A stretch of DNA of 56,250 nt from Xanthobacteraceae bacterium (GTDB taxonomy: Bacteria; Pseudomonadota; Alphaproteobacteria; Rhizobiales; Xanthobacteraceae), in assembly GCA_029266425.1 (NCBI GenBank), contig JAQSWY010000032.1, forward strand, positions 1 to 56,250, given 5' to 3'. The number at the start of each line of letters is the position of its first letter. Position 1 is the stretch's first letter. The notes below the pieces were generated by a model. It had not been told where the DNA came from. It ran no database searches and was given only the letters and a program-made list of their open reading frames with translations. Shown here piece after piece: positions 1 through 7,788 of this stretch. The translations under genes and the position numbers were made by a program.

Positions 1-114
<114 letters not shown>

Positions 115-125
115 GAGGTAACACC

Positions 126-157
126 AAAAAGCGGGCCCGAGAGAAACCCGGACCCGC
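126..157 (-). terminator. Terminator-like hairpin immediately upstream of typA
   Basis: On the minus strand GCGGGTCCG and CGGGCCCGC form a 9-bp arm pair with one mismatch and a 9-nt loop, followed by TTTTT and then the typA start codon about 12 bases later. It has the form of an intrinsic terminator or attenuator. It could end a transcript entering from the right or act as a leader structure for typA. Function is inferred from shape only. Confidence 0.5.
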
Positions 158-227
158 GTGAATTTTGCGGCGCAATATACTCAGAACGCCCGCCAAGGCA
201 ATGACGGAGCGTCCGGGGTCTCCAGGC

Positions 228-345
228 GAACCTCATCGTGAGGCGCCCGGCGTCAGCCGGGCCTCGAAGGATTCCCGCCCTAGATGACGCCCTCTGCTTC
301 GACATCCTTCGAGGCTCGCTTCACTCGCACCTCAGGATGAGGTTC
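228..345. repeat. CTCATCCTGAGG-type palindromic repeat, copy 1
   Basis: The element is bounded by GAACCTCATCGTGAGG on the left and CCTCAGGATGAGGTTC on the right, which are near-perfect inverted repeats. Inside is a second nested pair, CCTCGAAGGA and TCCTTCGAGG. The same architecture recurs at 41692-41814, and a half-site is at 23171-23184. It is a non-coding palindromic intergenic repeat of a kind common in Hyphomicrobiales. Confidence 0.8.
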
Positions 346-368
346 CTCATTACGTCAGCAAATAGGGG

Positions 369-602
369 TCAATGGCTGTGCCGCAGCTCCCACAACATCT
401 GGATCTGCGGATATTTCATGACCTCGCCCTCTCCGGTGCGCAGCCAGGCCAGTTCGCGGTTCGCCGGCGCCTGCGTCATGGCGAAGGTGATGGCGTCGTC
501 GACCGTGTCGAACTCGTAGCTGTCGGGCCAGTGGTCGGGTGCATCCACGCTGTGCGAAGCCGGCCAATATTGCAGCCTGACCGAATGATGAGGCGTCGTC
601 AT
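369..602 (-). CDS. Small hypothetical protein, 77 aa
   Basis: A 77-residue soluble protein with no family I can name. It has an acidic, Trp/Tyr-containing central part (APDHWPDSYEFDTVDDAITF) and no signal peptide or membrane segment. The start is well supported: AGGAGG lies about 6 bases upstream of the ATG on the minus strand. The pattern of residues (hydrophobic repeat, EFDTVDDAITFA) resembles small single-domain proteins rather than a random open frame. It stands alone between a repeat and the DHFR-like gene. Confidence 0.65.
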   Translation of the reverse strand: MTTPHHSVRLQYWPASHSVDAPDHWPDSYEFDTVDDAITFAMTQAPANRELAWLRTGEGEVMKYPQIQMLWELRHSH

Positions 603-711
603 CGAACTCCTCCTGATCGTGCCTGGTTTCCTTCACGCCAAAGCCACCCGGCAAGCGCCACGCAACCTGCCGGTGGATCGGGGCAATGCGCGGGCGCCGC
701 GAAGGTTCCCG

Positions 712-1116
712 TCACGACGCGCGGCCGATGGTGAGCCACGCCGGGTCGAACCAGCGGTCGGCCTCGCCGTCATAAGGCAGCCTCGTAATGTCCCAATGCT
801 GGATATAGGGCGCATACGCGGCCCAGACCGCAGGCCCGCCGCCGACATAGACGACGCGAGAGGGGAAGGCAGCCAGCACGTCTTCCGGCGGGTCGCTTGA
901 TCGGATCTCAACGATGACCCGGTCGGCATAGGCCCATTGCGGGATGGACCGCTTGGTGCGTGGGCCGACCAGCAGCACGTGGCCGAAGGTCGCTTCGAAG
1001 AACCGCGCCACGTCCGCGGCGAACGCCGGCTCGTGCCGGCCTTCCCACGGCATGCCGCCTTCGTGCCCGAGCTGACCGCGCAGCCCGATCGCGCACATTG
1101 CCCTCACCTCGGCCAT
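712..1116 (-). CDS. Dihydrofolate reductase-like protein
   Basis: About 134 residues from MAEVRAMCAIG. The order of motifs fits the DHFR fold: an N-terminal AIGLRGQLG strand and loop, GMPWEG (the PW motif before helix B), FFEATFGHVLLVGPRTKRS (cofactor-binding region, where DHFRs usually have MGRKT), then VVYVGGGPAVW and HWDITRLP. It is short (typical DHFR about 160 aa) and the residue after PW is Glu rather than the usual spacing to Asp. A role in folate reduction is therefore not certain; it may be a DHFR-fold reductase of other function. I chose the ATG at 1116; a longer frame from 1161 would translate through two copies of a Shine-Dalgarno-bearing repeat. Confidence 0.72.
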   Translation of the reverse strand: MAEVRAMCAIGLRGQLGHEGGMPWEGRHEPAFAADVARFFEATFGHVLLVGPRTKRSIPQWAYADRVIVEIRSSDPPEDVLAAFPSRVVYVGGGPAVWAAYAPYIQHWDITRLPYDGEADRWFDPAWLTIGRAS

Positions 1117-1118
1117 GG

Positions 1119-1160
1119 TTTCCTCCCGCTTCTCATCGTTTTCCTCCCGCTTGTCATCCA
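1119..1160 (-). repeat. Tandem duplication carrying the ribosome binding site of the DHFR-like gene
   Basis: Two adjacent 21-bp units (1119-1139 and 1140-1160) share 18 of 21 bases. Read on the minus strand each unit holds AAGCGGGAGGAAA, so the strong Shine-Dalgarno core GGGAGGA is present twice. The proximal copy is about 6 bases from the ATG at 1116. Confidence 0.75.
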
Positions 1161-1263
1161 ACTGACGTAAAATGCCGCTTTATTTCAAAATTCGAATTAT
1201 TTGGCCTGAAACTTGCGTGGCCTAGGGTCGCGGCGTCGTTGGTGCGCGGCCAAAGGGAGATAT

Positions 1264-2925
1264 GTGGTGAGGAGCGACCATGTGGAAGCGGCGTCGAGTG
1301 TTGCGACACCTCAAACCTCCCTCGGCTCCGCGCTAGGGCCGGTCTTCCTCGTCGCCTTCTTGGCCATTTTCGCCGCGACCGGCCTCTTGAGCCTGCAGCA
1401 CGCCATCTGGCAGGACGAATCCATGCTGATGGCCAATCTCGGCGTCGGCTGGGCCGGCTATTTCGCGCCCCTGCCCTATTACGACCAGGCCGCGCCGCCA
1501 CTGGCGACCGCCACCCTCGCCGCCATGATGCAGGCGAGCGACGGCAATCTCTTCGTCATGCGGGCGCTGGTGCTCACGCTCGCGCTGGCGAGCTTCGCCG
1601 TCCTGCTGTGGCTTGCGGTGCGGCGCCGGGTGCCGGTGTTCGCCTATGCGGTGCTGATCGTGACGTCGGGCTATCTCACCGCCCGCAACGCCACCGAGAT
1701 CAAGCACTATTTGTTCGAACTCCTGGCGACGCTGGTCCTGCTGGCGGCCTATCTGCTCGCCCGCAATGTGGGCTCGCTGCGCCATGGCGTCGTGTTCTTC
1801 GCGCTCGCTTTGGTGCTGTCCTTCTTCGCCTATCCGGCCTTCCTCATAGTCTTTCCGATCCTCGCCGACATCGTGCTGGTGCGCACCAGGGGTCGGCAGC
1901 GGCTGTTCTGGATTGCGGGAGCGGTGGCCTACGGCCTGGTCTGGATCGCGGCCTATCTCGGCATCTTCAAGCCGCAGATCGCGCTGCAGATCGCCAATTA
2001 CACCACGCTCTATGGCGGCAGCTTGATACCAGAGGCCGTGAGGGCCGGCGACCTGCATGGCCTCGCCATGATCGTGCGGGCGCTCCTCGGCGCGCAACCC
2101 TATGTCACGGCCGGCGTCGCGATCCTGGCTTTGCTCTCCATAGGCTTGAGCCTTGCTCGAGCGCGGCTCAAGCCATCCTCAAGCATGGCTCAGGCAATGC
2201 TTGAGCCCGGGCAGGCCCCGGTCCGGCTGTTTGTGCTGGTCTATGGCGAGTTGCTGCTGCTCAATCTCGCCGGGCTCTACCCGCTCTCCAGCCCGCGCCA
2301 GCTCACCTTCACCATGCCGGTCACGGCGCTGCTGCTGGCCTGGGCGATCGGCTGGGCGCTGGCACGCGTGCCGAGCGTGAAGCGCCGCGAATGGATCGCC
2401 GCCGCGATCCTGCTGCCGGCGATGCTGTTCCATCTCGGCTATGCCGCCGTCACCGGCTTCGAGCGGCAGGACACTGCCGACCTCTATGCCTTCCTGCAGA
2501 AGGGCGGCTATCGCACCGTGCTGCCCTGGATCCAGTTCCAGCCGAGCCTTGCCTATTACGAGCAGCAGGGCGGCCGGGCGGACTACCGCATCGCCGGCGC
2601 ACTGACGGAGGCGTCGCAGCCTCTGCCCAGCCGCGAAGAGGCCATCGCCCTGCTCGCCGCCGGCGACCGGCCGGTGCCGCAGCAGATCTGGGCGCTGATC
2701 CCGAACGAGGAGATGCGCCATTACACCGACTGGCTGGCCCGCCAGGTGCCGCGCAATGAGGTCGCGGTGATCGCCACGGCGCAGATGACGGCGGAGGAAG
2801 AGGCGATGCTGCGGCGCTCGCTGGACGAGGTCGGCTGCACCGGCAGGACGGTGTTCGCCTCGACGGACGTGAAGGCCATCGAGACGAACTGCGCACCGAA
2901 ATCGGCTCAGTCCAGCACGCAGTAA
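1264..2925 (+). CDS. Multi-spanning membrane protein, probable GT-C (family 39-like) glycosyltransferase
   Basis: A protein of about 553 aa with an N-terminal membrane segment (LGPVFLVAFLAIFAATGLL) followed by an extracytoplasmic loop holding WQDESMLMANLGVGW, the Asp-Glu (DE) signature of GT-C/PMT-type lipid-phosphate-sugar transferases. About nine further hydrophobic segments follow, then a soluble C-terminal part of about 170 aa. It probably moves a sugar from a polyprenyl phosphate donor; the acceptor is unknown. AAGGGAGA (1253-1260) sits just before GTG codons at 1264 and 1267, so I start there rather than at the upstream ATG. A hydrophilic stretch around 2143-2205 is encoded by two hairpins and looks inserted. 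The 3' end overlaps the convergent DUF1989 gene by 19 bases. Confidence 0.7.
   Translation: MVRSDHVEAASSVATPQTSLGSALGPVFLVAFLAIFAATGLLSLQHAIWQDESMLMANLGVGWAGYFAPLPYYDQAAPPLATATLAAMMQASDGNLFVMRALVLTLALASFAVLLWLAVRRRVPVFAYAVLIVTSGYLTARNATEIKHYLFELLATLVLLAAYLLARNVGSLRHGVVFFALALVLSFFAYPAFLIVFPILADIVLVRTRGRQRLFWIAGAVAYGLVWIAAYLGIFKPQIALQIANYTTLYGGSLIPEAVRAGDLHGLAMIVRALLGAQPYVTAGVAILALLSIGLSLARARLKPSSSMAQAMLEPGQAPVRLFVLVYGELLLLNLAGLYPLSSPRQLTFTMPVTALLLAWAIGWALARVPSVKRREWIAAAILLPAMLFHLGYAAVTGFERQDTADLYAFLQKGGYRTVLPWIQFQPSLAYYEQQGGRADYRIAGALTEASQPLPSREEAIALLAAGDRPVPQQIWALIPNEEMRHYTDWLARQVPRNEVAVIATAQMTAEEEAMLRRSLDEVGCTGRTVFASTDVKAIETNCAPKSAQSSTQ
2143..2205 (+). repeat. Two tandem hairpins inside a coding sequence
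   Basis: GGCTTGAGCC (2143-2152) pairs perfectly with GGCTCAAGCC (2165-2174), and the loop holds the palindrome GCTCGAGC. Directly after it, CTCAAGCAT (2178-2186) pairs perfectly with ATGCTTGAG (2197-2205). Both are read in frame and encode a polar segment between two membrane spans. Confidence 0.8.
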
Positions 2926-3503
2926 TGCGCCTCGGTCGGCTTTCGGCCGACGCCGTTGATCGGGGTGATGTCCTGCGGGCAGGCCGAGAACACCACGATG
3001 CAGTCGCGCGCCGCGCGAAGCACCACCTTGTCGCCGGGCCTAGTGGTCGGAACACCCTGGGTGAGGGTGAAATCCGCCTCGATCGGGATGTTCATGAACA
3101 GGTTCAGCGGCTGCGGCACGTGATGGGCGTCGATGCCGAGTTCCGCGAGCGCCTCCACCATATTGTCCGCGCAGTTGCGGTGGTATTCGGTGCAGCCGAG
3201 ATGCTCGTAGCGCCAGCGGTCGCACGCCGCCATGATGGTGTCGTGGATGCCGGGCGAGGTGTCGGCCTCCATGACCAGGATCGCCTCGCGGCGATTGGTG
3301 AACAGCGTCTGGCCGACCGCCGGCATCAGCCGGCCATTCTCCACCCGCGTGTGCTCCATCGACATGAAATGCCTGAGGTCTTCCGGGCAGAACGCCCAGG
3401 TATCCACCACCTGCGCGCCATGGGTATTGATCACCTCGATGGCCTGGCCGGCCTTGAGCCGCACCGCCTTGCCGCGGGTGGCGGGAATGGTCTCGATCGA
3501 CAT
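2907..3503 (-). CDS. DUF1989 / urea carboxylase-associated family protein
   Basis: About 198 residues from MSIETIPATRGKAVRLKAGQ. The motifs NTHGAQVVDTWAF, SMEHTR, LMEADTSPGIHDTIMAAC-type segment, CTEYHRNCADN, and PQPLNLFMNIP fit DUF1989, the family of urea-amidolyase-associated proteins; relatives form carboxyguanidine deiminase with urea/guanidine carboxylases. The conserved Cys, His and Glu residues (MEHTR, GIHDT, CTEYHRNC) are likely metal or substrate ligands. No carboxylase or allophanate hydrolase is nearby. It sits 8 bases downstream of a ureohydrolase gene, so it probably acts in the same degradation of a guanidino or urea-like compound. It ends convergently inside the glycosyltransferase-like gene. 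Confidence 0.85.
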   Translation of the reverse strand: MSIETIPATRGKAVRLKAGQAIEVINTHGAQVVDTWAFCPEDLRHFMSMEHTRVENGRLMPAVGQTLFTNRREAILVMEADTSPGIHDTIMAACDRWRYEHLGCTEYHRNCADNMVEALAELGIDAHHVPQPLNLFMNIPIEADFTLTQGVPTTRPGDKVVLRAARDCIVVFSACPQDITPINGVGRKPTEAHYCVLD

Positions 3504-3511
3504 GGCAAACC

Positions 3512-4471
3512 TCACGCGGCGCGGCTGCGACGGCGCGCGGCCCAGCGCGGCTGATCGCAGATGTGGGCGATGAACTCGATGACGGTCAGCGCGCCGATAT
3601 AGGCGGTGACGCCGGTGCCGACATCGAGCAGCGGATTGACCTCGACGAAGTCGAACGCCACCACTTCGTGGCGCTCGGCGATGGCCTTGAGGCTGTCGCG
3701 CAGCTCATTATAGCTCATGCCATTGGGCTCAGCGGAGACGCAGCCCGGCACCAGCGACATGTCAAGCGCATCGACGTCGATGCTGACATAGACCTTCGAA
3801 TTCTCCGGCAGCAGGCTCGCAATGCCGGCGGGGCCGAGATCACGGAACTCGCCCATCGGGATCACGCGGTTGCCGTCCTCCTCGACGCTTCGCACCATGT
3901 CCGGCGAGTGCCGGAGGCTACGGATGCCGATCTGGGTGAGGCTCAGCGCGGTCTCCATGCCGGCGATGTGCCGGAAGGCATGGCTGTTGGTGAGTTCGAG
4001 ATCATTCTCGAACGGCGCATAGTCGGTGTGCGCATCGAAGTGCAGCACATGCACCGGCTCGCTCAGGGCGCGGAAGATGGGATAGGTGATCGAATGATCG
4101 CCGCCGAGCACCACCGGCATGGCGCCGGAAGCGAGGATCGCCTTCACCGAGGCGGTGATGTTCTCGAAGGTGCGCGGCGCGTTGGCGGGATGGATGTCGA
4201 CATCGCCGCAATCCACGATGCGCCCATTGGTCATTTCATCGACCAGATATTCCCGCTTGGTCTCAGGGTCGTAAAAGCCCTGCTTTCCGAACCGCAGCGA
4301 ATGCTCGCGCAGCGCCCGCGGCGCCATGCGCGAGCCGGGCATGAAGGGCGAGCCCTCGTCGAACGGCACGCCCAGCACCGCAATGTCGGCATCGATCTTC
4401 GTCAGGTCCTCGACGATGCGCGAGCGCAGGAAGGACGGAATGCCCACATAGGGGCGGTCGATGCGTGGCAT
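3512..4471 (-). CDS. Ureohydrolase (agmatinase/arginase family), first paralog
   Basis: 319 residues. The binuclear metal motifs of the family are intact: GGDHS (123-127), DAHTD (146-150) and SIDVDALD (230-237). The family cleaves a guanidino C-N bond to release urea from agmatine, arginine, guanidinobutyrate, guanidinopropionate, formiminoglutamate or guanidine; the sequence alone does not say which. The loop after the third motif reads VPGCVSAEP. It is in line with the downstream DUF1989 gene and 12 bases from the upstream ABC ATPase gene, so all are probably co-transcribed. It is clearly different from the second ureohydrolase at 7789-8751. Confidence 0.88.
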   Translation of the reverse strand: MPRIDRPYVGIPSFLRSRIVEDLTKIDADIAVLGVPFDEGSPFMPGSRMAPRALREHSLRFGKQGFYDPETKREYLVDEMTNGRIVDCGDVDIHPANAPRTFENITASVKAILASGAMPVVLGGDHSITYPIFRALSEPVHVLHFDAHTDYAPFENDLELTNSHAFRHIAGMETALSLTQIGIRSLRHSPDMVRSVEEDGNRVIPMGEFRDLGPAGIASLLPENSKVYVSIDVDALDMSLVPGCVSAEPNGMSYNELRDSLKAIAERHEVVAFDFVEVNPLLDVGTGVTAYIGALTVIEFIAHICDQPRWAARRRSRAA

Positions 4472-4483
4472 TTGAGGCTCCGC

Positions 4484-5302
4484 TCAGTTCTGGGAGGCGA
4501 TTGGCGCGTCGCGGTGCGACAGCACGAGATCGAGGAAATTGCGCAGCCGCGGATCGCGCGGGGCGTCGAGAAGCTGGCGCGCCGGCCCCTCCTCGATGAT
4601 GCGGCCCTTGTCCATGAAGGCGATGCGGTCAGCGACGTTCGCGGCAAAGCCGATTTCATGGGTGACCACCAGCATGGTGGTGCCGGCCTCGGCGAGCTGG
4701 CGCAGCACGGCGAGCACCTCGCCGACGAGTTCCGGATCGAGCGCCGAGGTCGGCTCGTCGAACAGCATCAGGGCCGGGTCCATGGCGAGCGCGCGGGCGA
4801 TGGCGACGCGCTGCTTCTGCCCGCCGGAGAGGGCATGCGGATAACGGTCCGCACGGTCGCCGAGGCCAAGCCGCGTCAGCAACTCGCGCGCTCGGCGCGC
4901 CGCCTCCTCGCGCGGCCGGCGCAGCACAACCACTTGCGGGCGCACGATATTCTCCAGCGCGGTGAGGTGCGGCCAGAGATTGAGCTGCTGGAAGACGAGG
5001 CCGATCTTCGGGCGGATGCGATCGATCTGGCGCGGGGTCTGCCGGCGCACCACCGCGCCGTGCCGCTCGCGCCCGAAGGGCTGGCCGGCGACCTCGATGA
5101 AACCGTCATCCGGGTGCTCCAGCCAGGTGAGGCAGCGCAGGAACGTGCTCTTGCCGCAGCCCGACGGCCCGATCAACGCGACGATTTCGCCTTGCTTTAT
5201 ATCGAGATAGACGGAATCGAGCGCCGTTGTGGTGCGGAAATTCTTGGTCAGCCCCTCGACCCTGAGCGCGGGCACGTAGCGGAGCGCGGGTGTCTCACTC
5301 AT
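4484..5302 (-). CDS. Polar amino acid-type ABC transporter, ATP-binding subunit
   Basis: 272 residues with Walker A GPSGCGKST (45-53), Q-loop FQQLNLWPH, signature LSGGQKQRVAIARAL, Walker B LMLFDEPTSALD and the switch His in VVTHEIG. This is the GlnQ/HisP class of ATPases (PAAT family). The ATG at 5302 overlaps the stop codon of the upstream permease by 4 bases (ATGA), so translation is coupled. It would power the two permeases at 5299-6684 with the binding protein at 6836-7690. The substrate is probably a guanidino or ureido compound given the flanking ureohydrolases (inference). Confidence 0.9.
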   Translation of the reverse strand: MSETPALRYVPALRVEGLTKNFRTTTALDSVYLDIKQGEIVALIGPSGCGKSTFLRCLTWLEHPDDGFIEVAGQPFGRERHGAVVRRQTPRQIDRIRPKIGLVFQQLNLWPHLTALENIVRPQVVVLRRPREEAARRARELLTRLGLGDRADRYPHALSGGQKQRVAIARALAMDPALMLFDEPTSALDPELVGEVLAVLRQLAEAGTTMLVVTHEIGFAANVADRIAFMDKGRIIEEGPARQLLDAPRDPRLRNFLDLVLSHRDAPIASQN

Positions 5303-6021
5303 CGCGCCGGCCTCCGTTCGAGCGACAAATAGCGGTCGGCGATCGGGTTGCGGGCGACGTTCGCCGTATGGGCGAGCCCGACCTGCTTCTCCAGCCGGCG
5401 CGAGGCTTCCGCGATCACCGCCGAAATCAGCCAGTAGATCAGCGTCACCGCGGCGAAGACTTCGAACGGCGCGAAGGTGTTCCCCTGCACGACCAAGCTC
5501 TGATAGGTAAGCTCCGGCACGGTGATCGAGCTCAGCACCGCCGACTCTTTCATCATGGTCAGCGTCATGTTGGTGGAAGGCGGGATCAGCGTGCGCAATA
5601 TTTGCGGGGCGACCACGTTCCACATTGCCTGCGCCGGCGACATGCCGATGGCGCGAGCAGATTCGAACTGGCCGCGCGGCAGAGCGAGGATCGCGGCGCG
5701 GACGATCTCCGCATAATAGGCGCTGACGAACATCGCCAACGCGATGGTACCGGCGAACAGCGCCGGTATCCGAACGCCGGAGAACGGCAGGCCGTAATAA
5801 ACGAGAAACAGGATGATGATGAAGGGGATGTTGCGCAGCGTCTCGACGTAGATCCCGGCGATGAGGCGCAGCGGCCGCGCCGGGGCGAGGCCAAGCAATG
5901 CTATGGCAATGCCAAGCGTGTAGCCGATCAGAAAGGCGAAGACGGTGATCCGAACCGTCAGCCAGGCGCCCTGGAGCAGGATGTCCCAATAGTCGAGCAG
6001 CATCAGCGGGTCGAAATGCAT
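5299..6021 (-). CDS. Polar amino acid-type ABC transporter, permease subunit 1
   Basis: 240 residues with about five membrane spans and the HisMQ-type EAA loop around YAEIVRAAILALPRGQFESARAIGMSPAQAMW. The family motif TLRNIPFIIILFLVYYG is clear. It begins 3 bases after the stop of permease 2 and overlaps the ATPase gene by 4 bases. It forms the membrane channel with the second permease. Nothing is broken or unusual. Confidence 0.9.
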   Translation of the reverse strand: MHFDPLMLLDYWDILLQGAWLTVRITVFAFLIGYTLGIAIALLGLAPARPLRLIAGIYVETLRNIPFIIILFLVYYGLPFSGVRIPALFAGTIALAMFVSAYYAEIVRAAILALPRGQFESARAIGMSPAQAMWNVVAPQILRTLIPPSTNMTLTMMKESAVLSSITVPELTYQSLVVQGNTFAPFEVFAAVTLIYWLISAVIAEASRRLEKQVGLAHTANVARNPIADRYLSLERRPAR

Positions 6022-6024
6022 CGC

Positions 6025-6684
6025 TCAGGCCCTCGCCAGCGCGAAGCGCGCCTCGGCCAGCTTGCCGGCGAGGCTGATGACGAGGTTCAGCACCAGGAAG
6101 ATGAGCGCGGCGCCGACCAGCGTCTCGAACGGGCGGTAGGAGGCGCTGGCGATCTGCTGGGCGGTGCGCAGCACCTCGACCACGGTGATGACCGAGAGCA
6201 GCGCCGTGCCCTTCACCACGATGGTCGCCTCATTGACCAGCACCGGCACGATGCGGCGGAACAGCTGCGGCAGCACCACCTTCTGCCAGATGGCGCGGGG
6301 CTTCAGGCCGAGCGCGGTGGACGCCTCGATCTGGCCGGGATCGATGGTGGCGAGCCCGCCGCGCATCGTCTCGGAGACGAACACCATGGAATTGAAGCTG
6401 ATGGCGGCGACGCCCGCGACCTCCGGCGAGAGGTCGATCCCGACCGCGGGCAGCACGTAATAGGCGATGAAGATCTGGATCAGCAGCGGCGTGCCGCGCA
6501 CGAAGCTGATGATGACGGCGATGATCTCGTTCACCACCGGCAGCTTGAGCGCGCGCAGGATGGTTAAGCCGGTGCCGAAGATGAGCGACAGCACCATGAT
6601 GAAGGCGGCAAGGCGGATATTGACGCCTGCCGCCTCGATGAGGCGCGGCAGGATGGAGAGGAGATAATCGAAATTGAACTTCAT
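6025..6684 (-). CDS. Polar amino acid-type ABC transporter, permease subunit 2
   Basis: 219 residues, a HisMQ-family permease with FVRGTPLLIQIFIAYYVLP in the typical position and the EAA loop MRGGLATIDPGQIEASTALGLKP. Five membrane segments are visible. It lies between the binding-protein gene and permease 1; the 151-bp gap to the binding-protein gene contains a palindromic repeat (6729-6814). Confidence 0.9.
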   Translation of the reverse strand: MKFNFDYLLSILPRLIEAAGVNIRLAAFIMVLSLIFGTGLTILRALKLPVVNEIIAVIISFVRGTPLLIQIFIAYYVLPAVGIDLSPEVAGVAAISFNSMVFVSETMRGGLATIDPGQIEASTALGLKPRAIWQKVVLPQLFRRIVPVLVNEATIVVKGTALLSVITVVEVLRTAQQIASASYRPFETLVGAALIFLVLNLVISLAGKLAEARFALARA

Positions 6685-6728
6685 GCCCGATTAGCTCCTC
6701 CGAAGCTGACCCGTACTCGCACGATCGA

Positions 6729-6814
6729 CCGTCATCCCCGGGCTTGTCCCGGGGATCTCGATTCCCGACAGCGCGTCAGAGGCCGAGATGGCCGGGACAA
6801 GCCCGGTCATGACG
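6729..6814. repeat. GTCATGGCCGGG-type palindromic repeat, copy A
   Basis: CCGTCATCCCCGGGCTTGTC on the left is an imperfect inverted match to GGGACAAGCCCGGTCATGAC on the right. The left arm also folds on itself (CCCCGGG and CCCGGGG). Related elements are at 21008-21096 and 31097-31181. This copy lies between the binding-protein and permease genes of one transcription unit and may act as an mRNA 3'-end stabiliser; that role is inference. Confidence 0.75.
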
Positions 6815-6835
6815 ACCGAGGAATGGCCGCACCTC

Positions 6836-7690
6836 CTACTGCGCGCCCGGCGGCAGATACCCGCTGTCCGGGATCTTCATCTCGAAGCCGAACCACTTCT
6901 TCTGCAGGGCGGCGAGGCGGCCATCGTCGCGCATCTTCCTCACGGTCGCGGAAATGGCGTCGCGCAGGTCCTTGTCCTCGGGGCGCGTCACCCAGGCGAG
7001 ATAGGTGTAGCCGCCATCCTTCGGGGTCGGCATGGCGAGCTCGAACACATCCGGCTTCTCCTTGGAGACGACGGCGAGCGCCGGCAGCGACTGGATGACC
7101 GCATCGACCTCGCCATTGGCGAGCGCCACATAGCTCTCCGGGAAGGCGGTGAAGAGCTTCAGCTCCTTGAAGCCGGCGCCCCCGGCCGCCTTCAGCTTGG
7201 CGTCCACCGCCCTTGCCACCGGCTCGGTGGAGGAGGCGAGCTGGGTGGCGACCACCTTGCCATTGAGGTCCTCGACCTTGGCTATCGGATCGCCCTTGCG
7301 CTTCATCGCATAGGGCATGCCGTCGGCGATGGGCAGCGTATAGGCATAGCGCTTGGCGCGCTCCTCATTGATGCCGACCGTGGTGGCGACGAAGTCGAAC
7401 TTGCCGGCCAGCACGCCCGGCAGGATGCCCTGCCAGGGCAGATCGAGCTGGTTGAGCTTCTTCACCCCGAGATCCTGCACCACCACTGCGAGGATGTCGG
7501 AGCCGTAGCCGACGATCTTGCCGTCCTGCACGAACTCGAAGGGCGGGAACGCCGCCTCGGTGCCGACGGTGAGATCGCCGGTGCGCTTGATCTTCTCCAG
7601 CGTGGTCTCGGCGCGTGCCGGCCCGGCGAGCGCGACAATGCAGGCGGCGCCTGCGATGAGACTGAATATTCCGCGGCACTTCAGCGACAT
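6836..7690 (-). CDS. ABC transporter substrate-binding protein, polar amino acid family
   Basis: 284 residues with an N-terminal signal peptide (hydrophobic IFSLIAGAACIVALAGPARA, then cleavage near ARA-ET). The mature part begins TTLEKIKRTGDLTVGTEAAFPPFEF, the standard opening of SBP family 3 (type II periplasmic binding fold), and contains GYGSDILAVVVQDLGV and FDFVATTVGINEERAKRYAY. It delivers substrate to the permeases at 5299-6684. It is encoded between the second ureohydrolase and the transporter genes, so all probably handle one substrate. Confidence 0.9.
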   Translation of the reverse strand: MSLKCRGIFSLIAGAACIVALAGPARAETTLEKIKRTGDLTVGTEAAFPPFEFVQDGKIVGYGSDILAVVVQDLGVKKLNQLDLPWQGILPGVLAGKFDFVATTVGINEERAKRYAYTLPIADGMPYAMKRKGDPIAKVEDLNGKVVATQLASSTEPVARAVDAKLKAAGGAGFKELKLFTAFPESYVALANGEVDAVIQSLPALAVVSKEKPDVFELAMPTPKDGGYTYLAWVTRPEDKDLRDAISATVRKMRDDGRLAALQKKWFGFEMKIPDSGYLPPGAQ

Positions 7691-7734
7691 GGCAGGACCC
7701 TCTGGTTTGATGTTGTTGGCAGCAAGAAAGATGC

Positions 7735-7773
7735 CCCGGAGGAGAACAATCAGGGGGTCGTCCCCTCCGGGAC
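7735..7773 (-). terminator. Possible intrinsic terminator after the second ureohydrolase gene
   Basis: CCCGGAG (7735-7741) pairs with CTCCGGG (7767-7773), extended after one mismatch. On the minus strand the stem is followed by the T-rich run ATCTTTCTT. It lies just after the ureohydrolase stop codon and before the binding-protein start, so it could lower read-through into the transporter genes. Confidence 0.4.
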
Positions 7774-7788
7774 CACACGCACGAAGCG

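Noticed and set aside
960..2204. Long open frame of 414 codons on the plus strand across the DHFR-like and glycosyltransferase-like genes
   Set aside because: It is Arg/Ala/Pro-rich with no domain pattern and overlaps genes that have clear motifs in another frame; it is a high-GC shadow.
3563..5332. 589-codon open frame antisense to the ureohydrolase and ABC ATPase
   Set aside because: Composition is His/Arg/Asp-rich as expected for the complement of a GC-rich gene; the opposite strand encodes intact Walker and metal motifs.
5290..6567. 425-codon open frame antisense to the two permease genes
   Set aside because: Strongly biased toward Arg, Asp, Gln and His, with no hydrophobic core; it is the mirror of membrane-protein codons.
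6729..6814. A possible insertion sequence end or transposon in the repeats near 6729, 21008 and 31097
   Set aside because: Elements are under 100 bases with internal symmetry and no transposase; they fit small palindromic intergenic repeats.
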